64,000 bases of DNA from Tsukamurella pulmonis (GCF_900103175.1 NZ_FNLF01000002.1:3300136-3364135); one strand, 5' to 3'; shown: positions 9,694-19,858, counted from the stretch's first letter. Made by a program: numbers and translations. Notes: generated by a model from the letters alone, not told the origin.

Positions 9694-11478
9694 ATGGGAT
9701 TCATGAAACCCGACCTCCCCGAGGTCGATCCGGCCGAGTTCATCACCCGCCCGCTGCAGGACCGGCTCCGCTTCGCCACGCAGCGCTGGGTGGATCACGG
9801 CTTCGGCACGCAGAAGGTCGCGTTCGTCATCTACGTCGTCAAGCTGCTGGTGCTGTACGCGCTCGGCGGTGTGGTCTTCGCGACCGCCACCTCGGGCCTG
9901 CACTTCTGGGAGGTCTCGAGCTGGTGGAACCAGCCGATCGTCTACCAGAAGCTGGTGCTGTGGACCACCCTGCTCGAGGCCATCGGCGTCGCCGGCGCGT
10001 GGGGCCCCTTGACCTTCAAGATCAAGCCGATGACCGGCGGGATCCGGTTCTGGGCGCGCACGGGCACCATCCGGCTGCGGCCGTACGCCTGGGTGCCGGG
10101 CACCGCGGGCACGCGCCGCACCGGGCTGGACGTGGGCCTGTACTGGCTGCTGCTCGCGTCCCTGGCGCTGGGCATCGCGCTCCCCGGTGTGCTGGTGACG
10201 GATTCGTCGCCGTACGAGCTCGTCGCGCCCTGGCTGATGATCGCGCCGGTCGCCCTGCTCATCCTGATCGGCTTGCGGGACAAGACGATCTTCCTCGCCG
10301 CCCGCGGTGAGCAGTACATGCCCGCCCTGATCATGTTCGGGCTCCTCCCCCTGCTCTCCTTCGCGACGATGATCGTCGGGCTCAAGCTGCTCATCGTGGT
10401 GGTCTGGGTCGGTGCCGGCCTGTCGAAGGTGGGCAAGCACTTCATCAACGTGATCCCGGTGATGGTCTCGAACTCGCCGTGCATGCCGTTCAAGGGCCTG
10501 CGCCGGGCCCACTACCGGAACGCGCCGCACGATCTGCTGCCGTCGCGGCTCGCCCGGTTCATGGCCGAGGGGCTCGGCACGTTCGTGGAGATCGTCGCAC
10601 CGCTGATCCTGTTGTTCTCGATGAACCGCACCGTCACCGTGGTGTGCGCCGTGTTCATGGTCTGCTACCACTTGTTCATCATCTCCACCTTCCCGCTGGC
10701 CGTCCCGCTGGAATGGAACCTGCTCTTCGCGTACACCGCACTCTTCCTGTTCGTCGGATTCCCGGCGCAGGACGGCTATTCGGTGCTGGACATGAGCCCG
10801 TCGTGGCTGATCCTCGTGGTGCTGGCCGCCCTCCTCGTCTTCCCCGTGCTGGGCAACGTCCGTCCCGACAAGGTCTCCTTCCTCCCCTCGCTGCGGCAGT
10901 ACGCCGGCAACTGGGCGACGGGCATGTGGGCCTTCGCACCCGGCGCCGAGGAGAAGCTGAACCGCGTGCAGCGGCAGACCACCAACACCGTCGACCAGTT
11001 CGTCGCCACCGGCGTCGATCGCGAATGGGCCGAACTGCTCATGAACATGGGCCTGGGCTGGCGCGCCATGCACAGCAACGGCCGCGGCCTGTTCTCGACG
11101 CTGCTCAGCCACGTGCCCGACGTCGAGCAGCGGACGCTGCGCGAGGGCGAGCTCGTGTGCAACACCCTGATCGGCTTCAACTTCGGTGACGGCCACCTGC
11201 ACGACGAGACGCTCGTCGCCGCGGTGCAGGAGCAGGCGGGGTTCGAGCCGGGCGAGCTGATCGTGGTCTGGGCCGAGTCGCAGCCCATCACCCGCTTCAG
11301 CCAGGACTTCAAGATCATCGACGCCGCGCTCGGCGTGGTGGCCCGCGGCCGGTGGAGCGTCACTGAGTGCGTGACGACGCAGCCCTGGCTCCCCGAGGGC
11401 CCCGTCGCCTGCGAGATCACCTGGTCAGCGGACCACGACCGCTTCCCGCTCGGCACCGGGCTAGGCTCGCGGGCATGA
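9694..11478 (+). CDS. Polytopic membrane protein, DUF3556-like
   Basis: 594-residue protein with about eight to ten hydrophobic segments in residues 35-395 and a soluble C-terminal domain of about 190 residues beginning near VRPDKVSFLPSLRQYAGNW. I place it, from memory of the family, among the DUF3556 transmembrane proteins of actinobacteria, whose function is unknown. A GTAAGGA ribosome-binding site precedes ATG 9694. It lies 28 bp after the acyl-CoA ligase, and its TGA overlaps the ATG of the oxidoreductase, so the three probably act together on a lipid or acyl substrate at the membrane. Confidence 0.7.
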   Translation: MGFMKPDLPEVDPAEFITRPLQDRLRFATQRWVDHGFGTQKVAFVIYVVKLLVLYALGGVVFATATSGLHFWEVSSWWNQPIVYQKLVLWTTLLEAIGVAGAWGPLTFKIKPMTGGIRFWARTGTIRLRPYAWVPGTAGTRRTGLDVGLYWLLLASLALGIALPGVLVTDSSPYELVAPWLMIAPVALLILIGLRDKTIFLAARGEQYMPALIMFGLLPLLSFATMIVGLKLLIVVVWVGAGLSKVGKHFINVIPVMVSNSPCMPFKGLRRAHYRNAPHDLLPSRLARFMAEGLGTFVEIVAPLILLFSMNRTVTVVCAVFMVCYHLFIISTFPLAVPLEWNLLFAYTALFLFVGFPAQDGYSVLDMSPSWLILVVLAALLVFPVLGNVRPDKVSFLPSLRQYAGNWATGMWAFAPGAEEKLNRVQRQTTNTVDQFVATGVDREWAELLMNMGLGWRAMHSNGRGLFSTLLSHVPDVEQRTLREGELVCNTLIGFNFGDGHLHDETLVAAVQEQAGFEPGELIVVWAESQPITRFSQDFKIIDAALGVVARGRWSVTECVTTQPWLPEGPVACEITWSADHDRFPLGTGLGSRA

Positions 11479-12881
11479 CCACCGGCACCGTCGTCGGCGG
11501 CGGGCCCAACGGGCTCGCCGCCGCCATCACCCTGGCCCGCGCGGGCGTCGAGACCACTCTCCTCGAGGCGGACGACACCGTCGGTGGTGGCCTGCGTTCG
11601 TTCGAGGCGATCGTTCCGGGCCTCGTGCACGATCACTGCGCCGCCATCCACCCGATGGCGGTCGGCTCCCCGTTCCTGGCCACGATCGACATCGAGAAGC
11701 GCGGATTGCGCTGGCGGTCAGCGGAGATCGAGTGCGTGCATCCGCTCGACGACGGGACGGCGGGGGTGCTGCAGCGCACCGTCGCCGACACCGCCGCCGG
11801 GATGGGACCCGACGGTGCCGCCTGGCGCGCACTGTTCCAACGTCCCGTCGAGGGGTTCGAGAAGATCGGACCGGCGATGATGGGGCCCCTGCTGCGGGTC
11901 CCGCGGCATCCGTTGGCGTTGGCGGGGTTCGGTGCACCGACTCCGCTGCCCGCGGCGGCGCTCGCCCGCGCCTTCCGCACCCCGCAGGCACGCGGACTGT
12001 GGGGCGGCGTCGCGGCGCACACCTTCCGGCCGCTGCACGAGCCGATGAGCTCGGCGATCGGGAAGGGGCTGCTGACTGCGGGCCACCGCCACGGGTGGCA
12101 GGTCGCCGAGGGCGGCTCGGGCGCGATCGCCGCTGCGCTGCTCGCCGAGTTCGAGGACCTGGGCGGCCGGGTGCAGACCGGTGTCCGCGTGACGGCGGCG
12201 GACGTCCCGACCACGGACGTGACGCTGTTCGACCTGGACCCGCACCAGGTCGCGCGCATCCTCGGCGATCGCCTACCGGCACGGGTGCGCCGGGCGTTCA
12301 CGCGATTCCGGCGGGGCCCGGGAGCATTCAAGGTGGACTTCGCCGTCCAGGGCGGCGTGCCGTGGACCAACGCGCACGCGCGCCGCTCGAGCACCGTCCA
12401 CCTCGGGGGCGAGTTCGCCGAGGTGGCGGCGACGGAGCGGGCCATCGCCGCCGGAACGATGCCCGATCGCCCGTTCGTCCTCGTCGGCCAGCAGTACCTC
12501 GCCGATCCCACGCGCAGCGTCGGTGACGTGCACCCCGTGTGGAGCTACGCGCACGTGCCCCACGGCTACACCGGGGACGCCACCGAGGCGATCATCGCCC
12601 AGATCGAACGCTTCGCCCCCGGTTTCCGGGACCGCATCGTCGGTACCGCGGTCTGCTCGACGACCGAGATGTCGCGCTACAACGCCAATTACGTGGGCGG
12701 CGACATCAACACCGGTTCCAAGGACCCGCTCCAACTGGTCTTCGGACCACGGATCACCGTGCAGCCCTACGACCTCGGCGTCGCCGGCATGTACATCTGT
12801 TCCGCGGCGACCCCGCCCGGGCCCGGGGCGCACGGGATGTGCGGCCATCACGCCGCCACCCGTGCGCTCGCGAGGCTGTAG
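11475..12881 (+). CDS. FAD-dependent oxidoreductase, phytoene-desaturase-like
   Basis: 468-residue flavoprotein of the CrtI/phytoene dehydrogenase-like superfamily. The N-terminal dinucleotide fold TVVGGGPNGLAAAITLARAG and the second glycine motif after the ADP-binding glutamate (LLEADDTVGGGLRS) are intact. The C-terminal FAD segment GMYICSAATPPGPGAHGMCGHHAA is typical. These proteins oxidise isoprenoid or lipid substrates, but the substrate here is unknown. The ATG overlaps the preceding TGA (ATGA). A TAGGCT hexamer 7 nt upstream also suggests an internal leaderless promoter. Confidence 0.82.
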   Translation: MTTGTVVGGGPNGLAAAITLARAGVETTLLEADDTVGGGLRSFEAIVPGLVHDHCAAIHPMAVGSPFLATIDIEKRGLRWRSAEIECVHPLDDGTAGVLQRTVADTAAGMGPDGAAWRALFQRPVEGFEKIGPAMMGPLLRVPRHPLALAGFGAPTPLPAAALARAFRTPQARGLWGGVAAHTFRPLHEPMSSAIGKGLLTAGHRHGWQVAEGGSGAIAAALLAEFEDLGGRVQTGVRVTAADVPTTDVTLFDLDPHQVARILGDRLPARVRRAFTRFRRGPGAFKVDFAVQGGVPWTNAHARRSSTVHLGGEFAEVAATERAIAAGTMPDRPFVLVGQQYLADPTRSVGDVHPVWSYAHVPHGYTGDATEAIIAQIERFAPGFRDRIVGTAVCSTTEMSRYNANYVGGDINTGSKDPLQLVFGPRITVQPYDLGVAGMYICSAATPPGPGAHGMCGHHAATRALARL

Positions 12882-12886
12882 GACGG

Positions 12887-13231
12887 CTACTTCTCCGTGA
12901 CCGTGGGCGGCAGCCCCACGATCGACTGGCACTGCTGCGAGGCGGCCTTCGCCCGCGGGGCCTGCGCCCCGCCGCTCCATCCGTTCACCCGGTCGTAGCT
13001 GGGATCGTTCACGCCGGCGCGCTCGAGGCACTGGGCGAACTTCACCGACCACTGGTCGTAGCGGTCCCAGAACGCGGCGTCGCGGGCGGGCTGGCCGGGC
13101 GCGGGCTGCGCGGGCCCGGGCGGGGGCGCCGGCGCGGGATCGGCGAGGGCGACCCCGGCCGCGGGGGCGAGGATCGCGCCACTGAGTGCGGCACCCGCGA
13201 GCATCCGGCGGGCGATAGTGCGCTTCGACAT
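12887..13231 (-). CDS. Small secreted protein, unknown function
   Basis: 114 residues. The first 31 form a Sec signal peptide (KRTIARRMLAGAALSGAIL, cleavage after ALA), followed by a proline-rich linker. A helical domain of about 65 residues follows, with two cysteines (QCLERAG and QQCQSIVG) that could form a disulfide. I do not recognise the family. It is convergent with the oxidoreductase gene, with 5 bp between the stop codons. Probably exported to the envelope or medium. Confidence 0.7.
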   Translation of the reverse strand: MSKRTIARRMLAGAALSGAILAPAAGVALADPAPAPPPGPAQPAPGQPARDAAFWDRYDQWSVKFAQCLERAGVNDPSYDRVNGWSGGAQAPRAKAASQQCQSIVGLPPTVTEK

Positions 13232-13410
13232 AGGTTCTCCTTCAGTCGTTTCCGTTCCCGGCGTTCGGCGAACACCGGTACGGACGAACCTAGGAGCGCA
13301 CTGTCACGCCCGGGACCTCTCCGTGTCACACGTCGGTCGCAGCCGCCGCTGGTGCCTCGCGGCCGTTCGCAGGTTCCGCCTGTGACGCGGCGCATGGGAT
13401 GCCCAGTGCT

Positions 13411-13860
13411 CTAGCTGCCGAAGACCTCGTAGAAGAACGACACGCTATCGCCCTCGCCCTCGTCGACGCGCTTGAAGACCTTGTTGATCGGAGACGCGAA
13501 TCGACCGCTGTCGGGCGGACCGCACACCACGCTGAGCGGGCCGACGTACGGCAATCCGTCCTCCGGGGTGTCGACCCACGCGTACCCCGCATTCCTCACG
13601 AGCACCTCACCGACGTAGCACCCGAAGAGGAAGATCGTCTCAGCCATCGCATCGGATCCGGGCTCACGGAAGCCGTCGAGCAGAGTGTCGACCGCACTCA
13701 GCGAGGCCGGCGAGTAGTCGAGCTCCACACCCGCCACGTCGCGTGCCGCCTCCACGGCGACCGCTGCGAGAGCCGGGGCGTTCGCAGCGACGGGTGCGGC
13801 AGGTATCCGCAGGGCACGCCCCGTCCACTCCGGCCCGAGGACCCGGCCCTCGTGATCCAC
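13411..13860 (-). CDS. Uncharacterised protein downstream of the AurF-like oxygenase
   Basis: 149 residues, no signal peptide or membrane segment. Conserved-looking stretches are ETIFLFGCYVGEVLVRNAGYAWV and a C-terminal NKVFKRVDEGEGDSVSFFYEVF. I do not recognise the family. The start is taken as GTG 13860, 8 bp after the stop of the oxygenase gene, with a weak GGA-rich site before it. The reading frame stays open further upstream but overlaps the oxygenase there, so that part is taken as a shadow. Probably co-transcribed with the oxygenase. Confidence 0.55.
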   Translation of the reverse strand: MDHEGRVLGPEWTGRALRIPAAPVAANAPALAAVAVEAARDVAGVELDYSPASLSAVDTLLDGFREPGSDAMAETIFLFGCYVGEVLVRNAGYAWVDTPEDGLPYVGPLSVVCGPPDSGRFASPINKVFKRVDEGEGDSVSFFYEVFGS

Positions 13861-13868
13861 TCCGGTTC

Positions 13869-14894
13869 CTACTGCGCGGCGTACGCGGGCTCGCTGCGGA
13901 AGCGGGAGACGCGGCCGTCGATGCCGCAGATGCGCCACATGAGCTTGCTCAGCGGGTTCATCAGGCCCGCCTTCTCCGCCATCATCCGCACGTCGCCGAA
14001 GACGTCGCGCTTCATCTGCTGCGACTCGGCCGAGCGCCAGAAGATGTCCTTCTTCACCGAGCGCGGGATGTCGAATGTCTCCCAGAACTGCTTGGGCGGC
14101 ATCATGATCATCGTCACCATAACCCGCATCGTGAGCGGCAGCATGAGCGAGAGCACCAGACGCGGGAAGACGCCCCGGGTCGGGATGCGGTGCTCGAGCA
14201 GCTGGTGCGCGAAGCCGATGTGACGCGCCTCCTCCGCCACGTGGATCTGCATGATCGAGCTCATGGCCGGGTGCTGCTTCGAGCCCGAGCGCAGGAACTG
14301 CTTCTGCAGGTGGTCGATCGGCTCCTCGCCGCCGAGCACCATCATGTAGAAGTACAGCGGCGTGACGGTCGCGAACAGCGGCACGATCGGGGAGATGCGG
14401 CGCAGGAACCAGCTGCCGCCGGGGACGTCCATGCCCACGCGATTCACGAACTCCTGGAACATCAGCGTGTGCTGGCACTCCTCCTTCGCCTCGTGCGTGG
14501 CGTAGCGGAACTCGGGAGAGTTGTTGGGCAGGGCCGCGGTGTACTGCATGATGCCGCGGATCAGCATCGACTCGAACTGCAGGCCGACCTTGGCCACGTT
14601 GGCCTGGCGCCACATGCCGATCTCGATCTGCTTCGCCAGCGGCTGCGCCTGGTACCACGGGTGGCGGCCGATCGGATCGAAGCGGGAATCGCACACCCAG
14701 CGCGGATCGTCGGGGACGATCGCCAGCTCGGGATCGTCCCAATCGATGTCGACGTAGGGATCGAAGTTCCGGCGCACCGACGCCTCGGAGAGGTCGGTCA
14801 GCGTCTGCTCGTACTCCGCCTGCCCCGGGAAGGGGTCGTGCATGGTCCGGCTCATATGCGTCAGGGCCAGTCGCATCTCACGTCTCGCTTTCAT
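13869..14894 (-). CDS. AurF-like di-iron oxygenase
   Basis: 341-residue ferritin-like protein. Two carboxylate/histidine motifs are visible, EAKEECQHTLMFQEF near residue 133 and HVAEEARHIGFAH near residue 217, which fit the EX2-3H iron ligands of the p-aminobenzoate N-oxygenase (AurF) family. Members oxidise amines or insert oxygen in secondary metabolism; many mycobacterial members have no known substrate. A hydrophobic stretch in the middle (PLFATVTPLYFYMMV) may touch the membrane. ATG 14894 was taken as start; MRL at residue 7 is an alternative. Repeated TGATAG/CTATCA half-sites lie upstream. Confidence 0.75.
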   Translation of the reverse strand: MKARREMRLALTHMSRTMHDPFPGQAEYEQTLTDLSEASVRRNFDPYVDIDWDDPELAIVPDDPRWVCDSRFDPIGRHPWYQAQPLAKQIEIGMWRQANVAKVGLQFESMLIRGIMQYTAALPNNSPEFRYATHEAKEECQHTLMFQEFVNRVGMDVPGGSWFLRRISPIVPLFATVTPLYFYMMVLGGEEPIDHLQKQFLRSGSKQHPAMSSIMQIHVAEEARHIGFAHQLLEHRIPTRGVFPRLVLSLMLPLTMRVMVTMIMMPPKQFWETFDIPRSVKKDIFWRSAESQQMKRDVFGDVRMMAEKAGLMNPLSKLMWRICGIDGRVSRFRSEPAYAAQ

Positions 14895-14908
14895 CCGCGG
14901 TCCATCAT

Positions 14909-14942
14909 CTGATAGCCGATTGGGGTCACCCTATCACTATCA
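14909..14942. promoter_or_regulatory. Operator-like half-sites before the AurF-like gene
   Basis: CTGATAG at 14909-14915 faces two tandem CTATCA copies at 14931-14942, giving an inverted repeat of TGATAG with a duplicated right half. The arrangement suggests a repressor site over the promoter of the oxygenase gene. No regulator is assigned; the TetR-type gene downstream is a candidate. Confidence 0.4.
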
Positions 14943-14972
14943 ATCAGCGGTGCTGGTTTCTTCGCCGTCGAA

Positions 14973-15338
14973 CTACACGTAGGACACGATCAGCACGAGC
15001 GTCGAGAAGGCGAGCATGCCGAGGCAGTTGACCCAGAACGTCGACCCCAGGAAGCCGGCGCGCACGTGCGCGATCGCCGCACAGACGAAGTAGGCGACCA
15101 CACCGGCGTTGGCGGCGACGCCCACGCCGGGGTACCAGAGGCCGGCGAGCAGCCCTGCGACCGCGACGAGCTTGATCACGATGAGGGTCCACCACCAGTC
15201 GCGCGGGAATCGCACTCCGTCGAGGCAGTCCCGGATGAAGGCGGGCGGGCGCAGCGACAGCAGCGCGTCGCCGAACAGGACGGCCGCGAGAACGACGGTG
15301 AGCGCGGGCCAGTGGGGTGTGTCGATGAACGTGGTCAT
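14973..15338 (-). CDS. DoxX-like small membrane protein
   Basis: 121 residues with four hydrophobic segments, the size and pattern of DoxX/DoxX-like (PF13564-type) membrane proteins. The function is unknown. The ATG overlaps the stop codon of the upstream TetR-type gene (ATGA), so it is translationally coupled to it and probably under the repressor's own control. Confidence 0.65.
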   Translation of the reverse strand: MTTFIDTPHWPALTVVLAAVLFGDALLSLRPPAFIRDCLDGVRFPRDWWWTLIVIKLVAVAGLLAGLWYPGVGVAANAGVVAYFVCAAIAHVRAGFLGSTFWVNCLGMLAFSTLVLIVSYV

Positions 15339-15934
15339 TGCGGTACTCCTTCTCCGAGGATCTGTGCGATCGCCTCGACGAGGCGCTCCGCCGCGGCCTC
15401 CCGCGTGACCGCGCCACCCGAGGTGGCGAAGAGCAGGCCGATGTAGACGAAGTAGAGGGTGCGGCCGGCCGCCTCCGGATCGCCGTGCCGGGCGGCGCGC
15501 AGGATGCGCGCGAAGTCGCCCTGCAGTTCGTCCCCCAGATCGCCGAACGTGCGCGAGTGGTGCCGTCCGCGCGCCAGCACCGCGGCGTACTCGCGGGAGA
15601 GGTCACCGTCGGCGTTGAAGTAGGTGACGAAGGGCTGGACGGTCTCCAGCAGCTGCACCGTCGCCTCAGCGGGAGTGAGGGCGGGCAACGACGCCGCACG
15701 CTCCCGGTCGGCGTGTACGGCTGCGATCCAGTCGTCGACGATCGCGATGAGGAGTGCGTCCTTATCCCCCACTCCCATCACGGTGCCGACGCTGACACCG
15801 GCGTCGGCGGCGATGCCGCGCACCGTCGTCCCCGCGAAACCGTGCTCGCGGAAGGACCGATCGGCGGCCGCGAGCACCCGCGATCGCGTGTCCGCCTTCG
15901 CCTCCGCCCGCGACTGAACACGTTCATTGAACAT
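15335..15934 (-). CDS. TetR-family transcriptional regulator
   Basis: 199 residues. The N-terminal helix-turn-helix reads RVLAAADRSFREHGFAGTTVRGIAADAGVSVGTV, typical of TetR, and the remaining two thirds form an unassigned ligand-binding domain. The start is ATG 15934, with TACTCT 7 nt upstream (15942-15947), pointing to a leaderless mRNA. Two GAACANGTTC palindromes overlap the start region, so autorepression is likely. It forms an operon with the DoxX-like gene. The ligand is not evident. Confidence 0.85.
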   Translation of the reverse strand: MFNERVQSRAEAKADTRSRVLAAADRSFREHGFAGTTVRGIAADAGVSVGTVMGVGDKDALLIAIVDDWIAAVHADRERAASLPALTPAEATVQLLETVQPFVTYFNADGDLSREYAAVLARGRHHSRTFGDLGDELQGDFARILRAARHGDPEAAGRTLYFVYIGLLFATSGGAVTREAAAERLVEAIAQILGEGVPQ

Positions 15935-15938
15935 GTTC
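15916..15938. promoter_or_regulatory. Tandem GAACANGTTC palindromes at the TetR gene start
   Basis: GAACATGTTC (15929-15938) spans the start codon and GAACACGTTC (15916-15925) lies 13 bp inside the gene. Because the transcript appears leaderless, a dimer bound here would sit on the transcription start site. The second site could be partly coding constraint (the N-terminus reads MFNERVQ). Confidence 0.45.
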
Positions 15939-15970
15939 AGCAGAGTAGTCCCGACGCCTCGCACACGCAA

Positions 15971-16003
15971 GAGCCCCGCCGGACTCGGGGTCCGGCGGGG
16001 CTC
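15971..16003 (-). terminator. Terminator of the ilvBNC operon
   Basis: A perfect 14-bp GC-rich stem (GAGCCCCGCCGGAC and its complement) with a 5-base loop, 20 bp after the ilvC stop codon. No T-run follows, as is common in high-GC actinobacteria. Confidence 0.75.
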
Positions 16004-16023
16004 AGCGGTGATGCGGGGTGAGA

Positions 16024-17577
<1,554 letters not shown>

Positions 17578-17581
<4 letters not shown>

Positions 17582-19554
17582 TTCTGCTCCTCCCCGGGCA
17601 GCGTCGCAGCGTCGGGACGCTCCATCGCGGCGTGGATGACGGCCGGCTCGTCGGCCGCGTCGTCCTCGTCGAACAGCGGCCGGATGTCCCGCGCCGCCAT
17701 GATCTCGTCGTTGCTGGTGCCCGCGGCGACCATCGGCCACACCTGGGCGTCGGCGCCCACGATGAAGTCGATGACCACGGGGCGGTCGTTGATCTCCCGC
17801 GCCTGCGCGATGACCGCGTCGACGTCCTCGGCGCGCTCGCACCGGAAGGAGACGCAGCCCAGTGCCTCACCGAGCTTGACGAAGTCGGGGATGCGCATCG
17901 AGTGCGTGGACAGGTCGGTGCTCGAGTAGCGCTGCTCGTAGAACAGCGTCTGCCACTGGCGCACCATGCCCAGGTTGCCGTTGTTGATGACGGCGACCTT
18001 GATCGGGGCGCCCTCGATGGCGGCGGTGGCGAGCTCCTGATTGGTCATCTGGAAGCAGCCGTCACCGTCGATCGCCCAGACCTCCTTCTCGGGCGCGCCC
18101 ATCTTGGCGCCGAGGGCCGCGGGGACCGCGTAGCCCATGGTGCCCAGGCCGCCCGAGTTGAGCCAGGTGCGCGGCTTCTCGTACTTGACGAACTGCGCGG
18201 CCCACATCTGGTGCTGGCCGACGCCCGCGCAGTAGACGGCGTCGGGGCCCGCGGCGATGCCGAGGCGCTCGATCACGTACTCGGGGCTCAGCGCACCGTC
18301 GGACGGGGTGTTGTAGGCCAGCGGATAGGTCTTGCGGATCCCGTCCAGGTACTCCCACCACGTGCTCAGGTCCGGCGCGGCGATGGTCGCGCGGTCCTCG
18401 GAGATCGCGGCGATGAGCTCGGCGATGACCTCCTTGCAGTCGCCCACGATCGGGACGTCCGCGAAGCGGTTCTTGCCGATCTCCGCCGGGTCGATGTCGG
18501 CGTGGATGACCTTCGCGTCGGGCGCGAAGGAGTCCAACTTGCCGGTGACGCGGTCGTCGAACCGCGCGCCCAGGGTGACCAGCAGGTCGGAGCGCTGCAG
18601 CGCGGCCACGGCGCCGACGGTGCCGTGCATGCCGGGCATGCCCATGTGCTGGGAGTGGCTGTCCGGGAAGACGCCGCGGGCCATCAGGGTGGTGACCACC
18701 GGGATGCCGGTCAGCTCCGCCAGCTTGAGCAGCTCCTCCGACGCCTCCGCCTTGAGCACACCGCCGCCGACGTAGAGAACGGGCGACTTCGCCGCCGCGA
18801 TGAGGCGCGCGGCCTCGCGGATCTGCTTGCCGTGCGGCTTGGTCACCGGGCGGTAGCCGGGCAGGTCGATCTGCGGCGGCCAGGAGAAGACGGTGTCCTC
18901 CTGCAGCACGTCCTTCGGGATGTCGACGAGGACGGCTCCCGGGCGGCCGCTCTGGGCCAGGTAGAAGGCCTCGGCGATCACGCGGGGGATCTCGGCGGCG
19001 TCGTAGACCAGGAAGTTGTGCTTGGTCACGGGCATCGTGATGCCCGAGATGTCGGCCTCCTGGAAGGCGTCGGTGCCGATCAGTGGGCGACCCACCTGGC
19101 CGGTGATCGCGACGATCGGGACCGAGTCCATCTGCGCATCGGCGAGCGGCGTGACCAGGTTGGTCGCGCCCGGACCGGAGGTGGCCATGCACACGCCGAC
19201 CTTGCCGGTCGCCTGCGCGTAGCCGGTGGCGGCGTGACCGGCGCCCTGCTCGTGCCGCACGAGGACGTGGCGGACCTTCTTCGAATCGAGGAGCGGGTCG
19301 TAGACCGGGAGGATGCAGCCGCCCGGAATACCGAAGACCGTGTCCACGCCGATCTCCTCGAGCGACCGGACGACCGACTGGGCGCCGGTGACGCGCTCGG
19401 GGGCCACGACGCGGGCGCCCTCGAGGACGCTGTGCGCGGCGTCGGCGGCGACGTGCTGCTTGGCGGCTGCGGAATGCGGGCCGGGGATCCCGGCGCCGGG
19501 CTTACGGGCCCCGGGCTTCTGCCCTGGATGGGGCCGAGCTGTAGGTGCGCTCAC
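17578..19554 (-). CDS. ilvB: Acetolactate synthase, catalytic large subunit
   Basis: Thiamine-diphosphate enzyme joining two pyruvates, or pyruvate and 2-oxobutyrate, in the first common step of branched-chain amino acid synthesis. 658 residues, longer than bacterial average because of an Ala/Pro-rich N-terminal extension of about 50 residues. The ThDP glutamate lies in [15 protein letters not shown], the central domain in the [10 protein letters not shown] region, and the metal/ThDP motif is [37 protein letters not shown] 19554 is the start. The gene is preceded by a leader peptide and attenuator. Confidence 0.97.
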
Positions 19555-19638
19555 GACTCGACTCTTCTCGTGCTCTAGCGGTGCTCTACTCAGTGGACAT
19601 ATCGGCGTGCGATGCCGCCCGAAGACTATCCGGGCAAC

Positions 19639-19671
19639 AAAAAACCCCCGTCAGCGGTAGCTGAGCGAGGG
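19639..19671 (-). terminator. Attenuator terminator of the ilvBNC leader
   Basis: Read leftwards, a stem of 11 pairs with one bulge (arms 19660-19671 and 19645-19655, loop TACC) is followed directly by six T residues at 19644-19639. It is the only hairpin plus T-run of this strength in the window and lies 85 bp before ilvB, so it should cut transcription before the operon. Confidence 0.85.
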
Positions 19672-19673
19672 TA

Positions 19674-19725
19674 GCGCGTCGATGCTGGTGTGAAACGGAT
19701 GCAACCGGTTCAGGCGGCGACGCGC
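19674..19725 (-). promoter_or_regulatory. Alternative pairing segments of the ilvB leader RNA
   Basis: In the leader RNA, GCGCGTCG inside the last codons of the leader peptide (19725-19718) can pair with CGACGCGC just before the terminator (19681-19674). A second pairing links CTGGTGTGAA around the leader start (19765-19756) to its complement at 19694-19685. These give the mutually exclusive structures expected of a translation-coupled attenuator; which form is the antiterminator needs folding analysis. Confidence 0.6.
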
Positions 19726-19760
19726 CGACCGATTACGAGGAGCTGGTAGCTGTGCTTCAC
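19710..19760 (-). CDS. ilvB leader peptide (16 residues, LLVI)
   Basis: A short reading frame from GTG 19760 to TGA 19710 encodes MKHSYQLLVIGRRVAA. Consecutive Leu-Leu-Val-Ile codons are the signature of a branched-chain amino acid leader peptide: ribosome stalling there when charged Leu, Val or Ile tRNA is short would change leader folding and allow readthrough into ilvBNC. Attenuation of ilvBNC is established in Corynebacterium glutamicum. This frame is far below the usual gene-length cutoff, and the start codon lies within a hairpin that could limit its translation. Confidence 0.75.
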   Translation of the reverse strand: MKHSYQLLVIGRRVAA

Positions 19761-19785
19761 ACCAGTGAAACTAGGCGCTGGTGTG
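19756..19785 (-). promoter_or_regulatory. 5' hairpin over the leader-peptide start
   Basis: CACACCAG (RNA sense, 19785-19778) pairs with CTGGTGTG (19765-19758) and would enclose the GTG of the leader peptide. The same segment can instead pair downstream at 19694-19685, giving a switch. Confidence 0.55.
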
Positions 19786-19845
19786 CATTCGCGTCAAACC
19801 AGTGAGCACCCCCGTCCCACATGATGGGATTCGGCTGCCGCGTGC

Positions 19846-19851
19846 GACAAT
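19846..19851 (+). promoter_or_regulatory. -10 hexamer of the cfp6-like gene (leaderless)
   Basis: GACAAT, 7 nt before ATG 19859; the spacing decides this start. Confidence 0.4.
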
Positions 19852-19858
19852 GCGTGTT

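Noticed and set aside
13303-13328. Two GTCAC boxes 21 bp apart upstream of the small secreted protein gene, as for MtrA
   Set aside because: The known MtrA repeats are longer and more regular; two 5-mers in high-GC DNA are easily chance.
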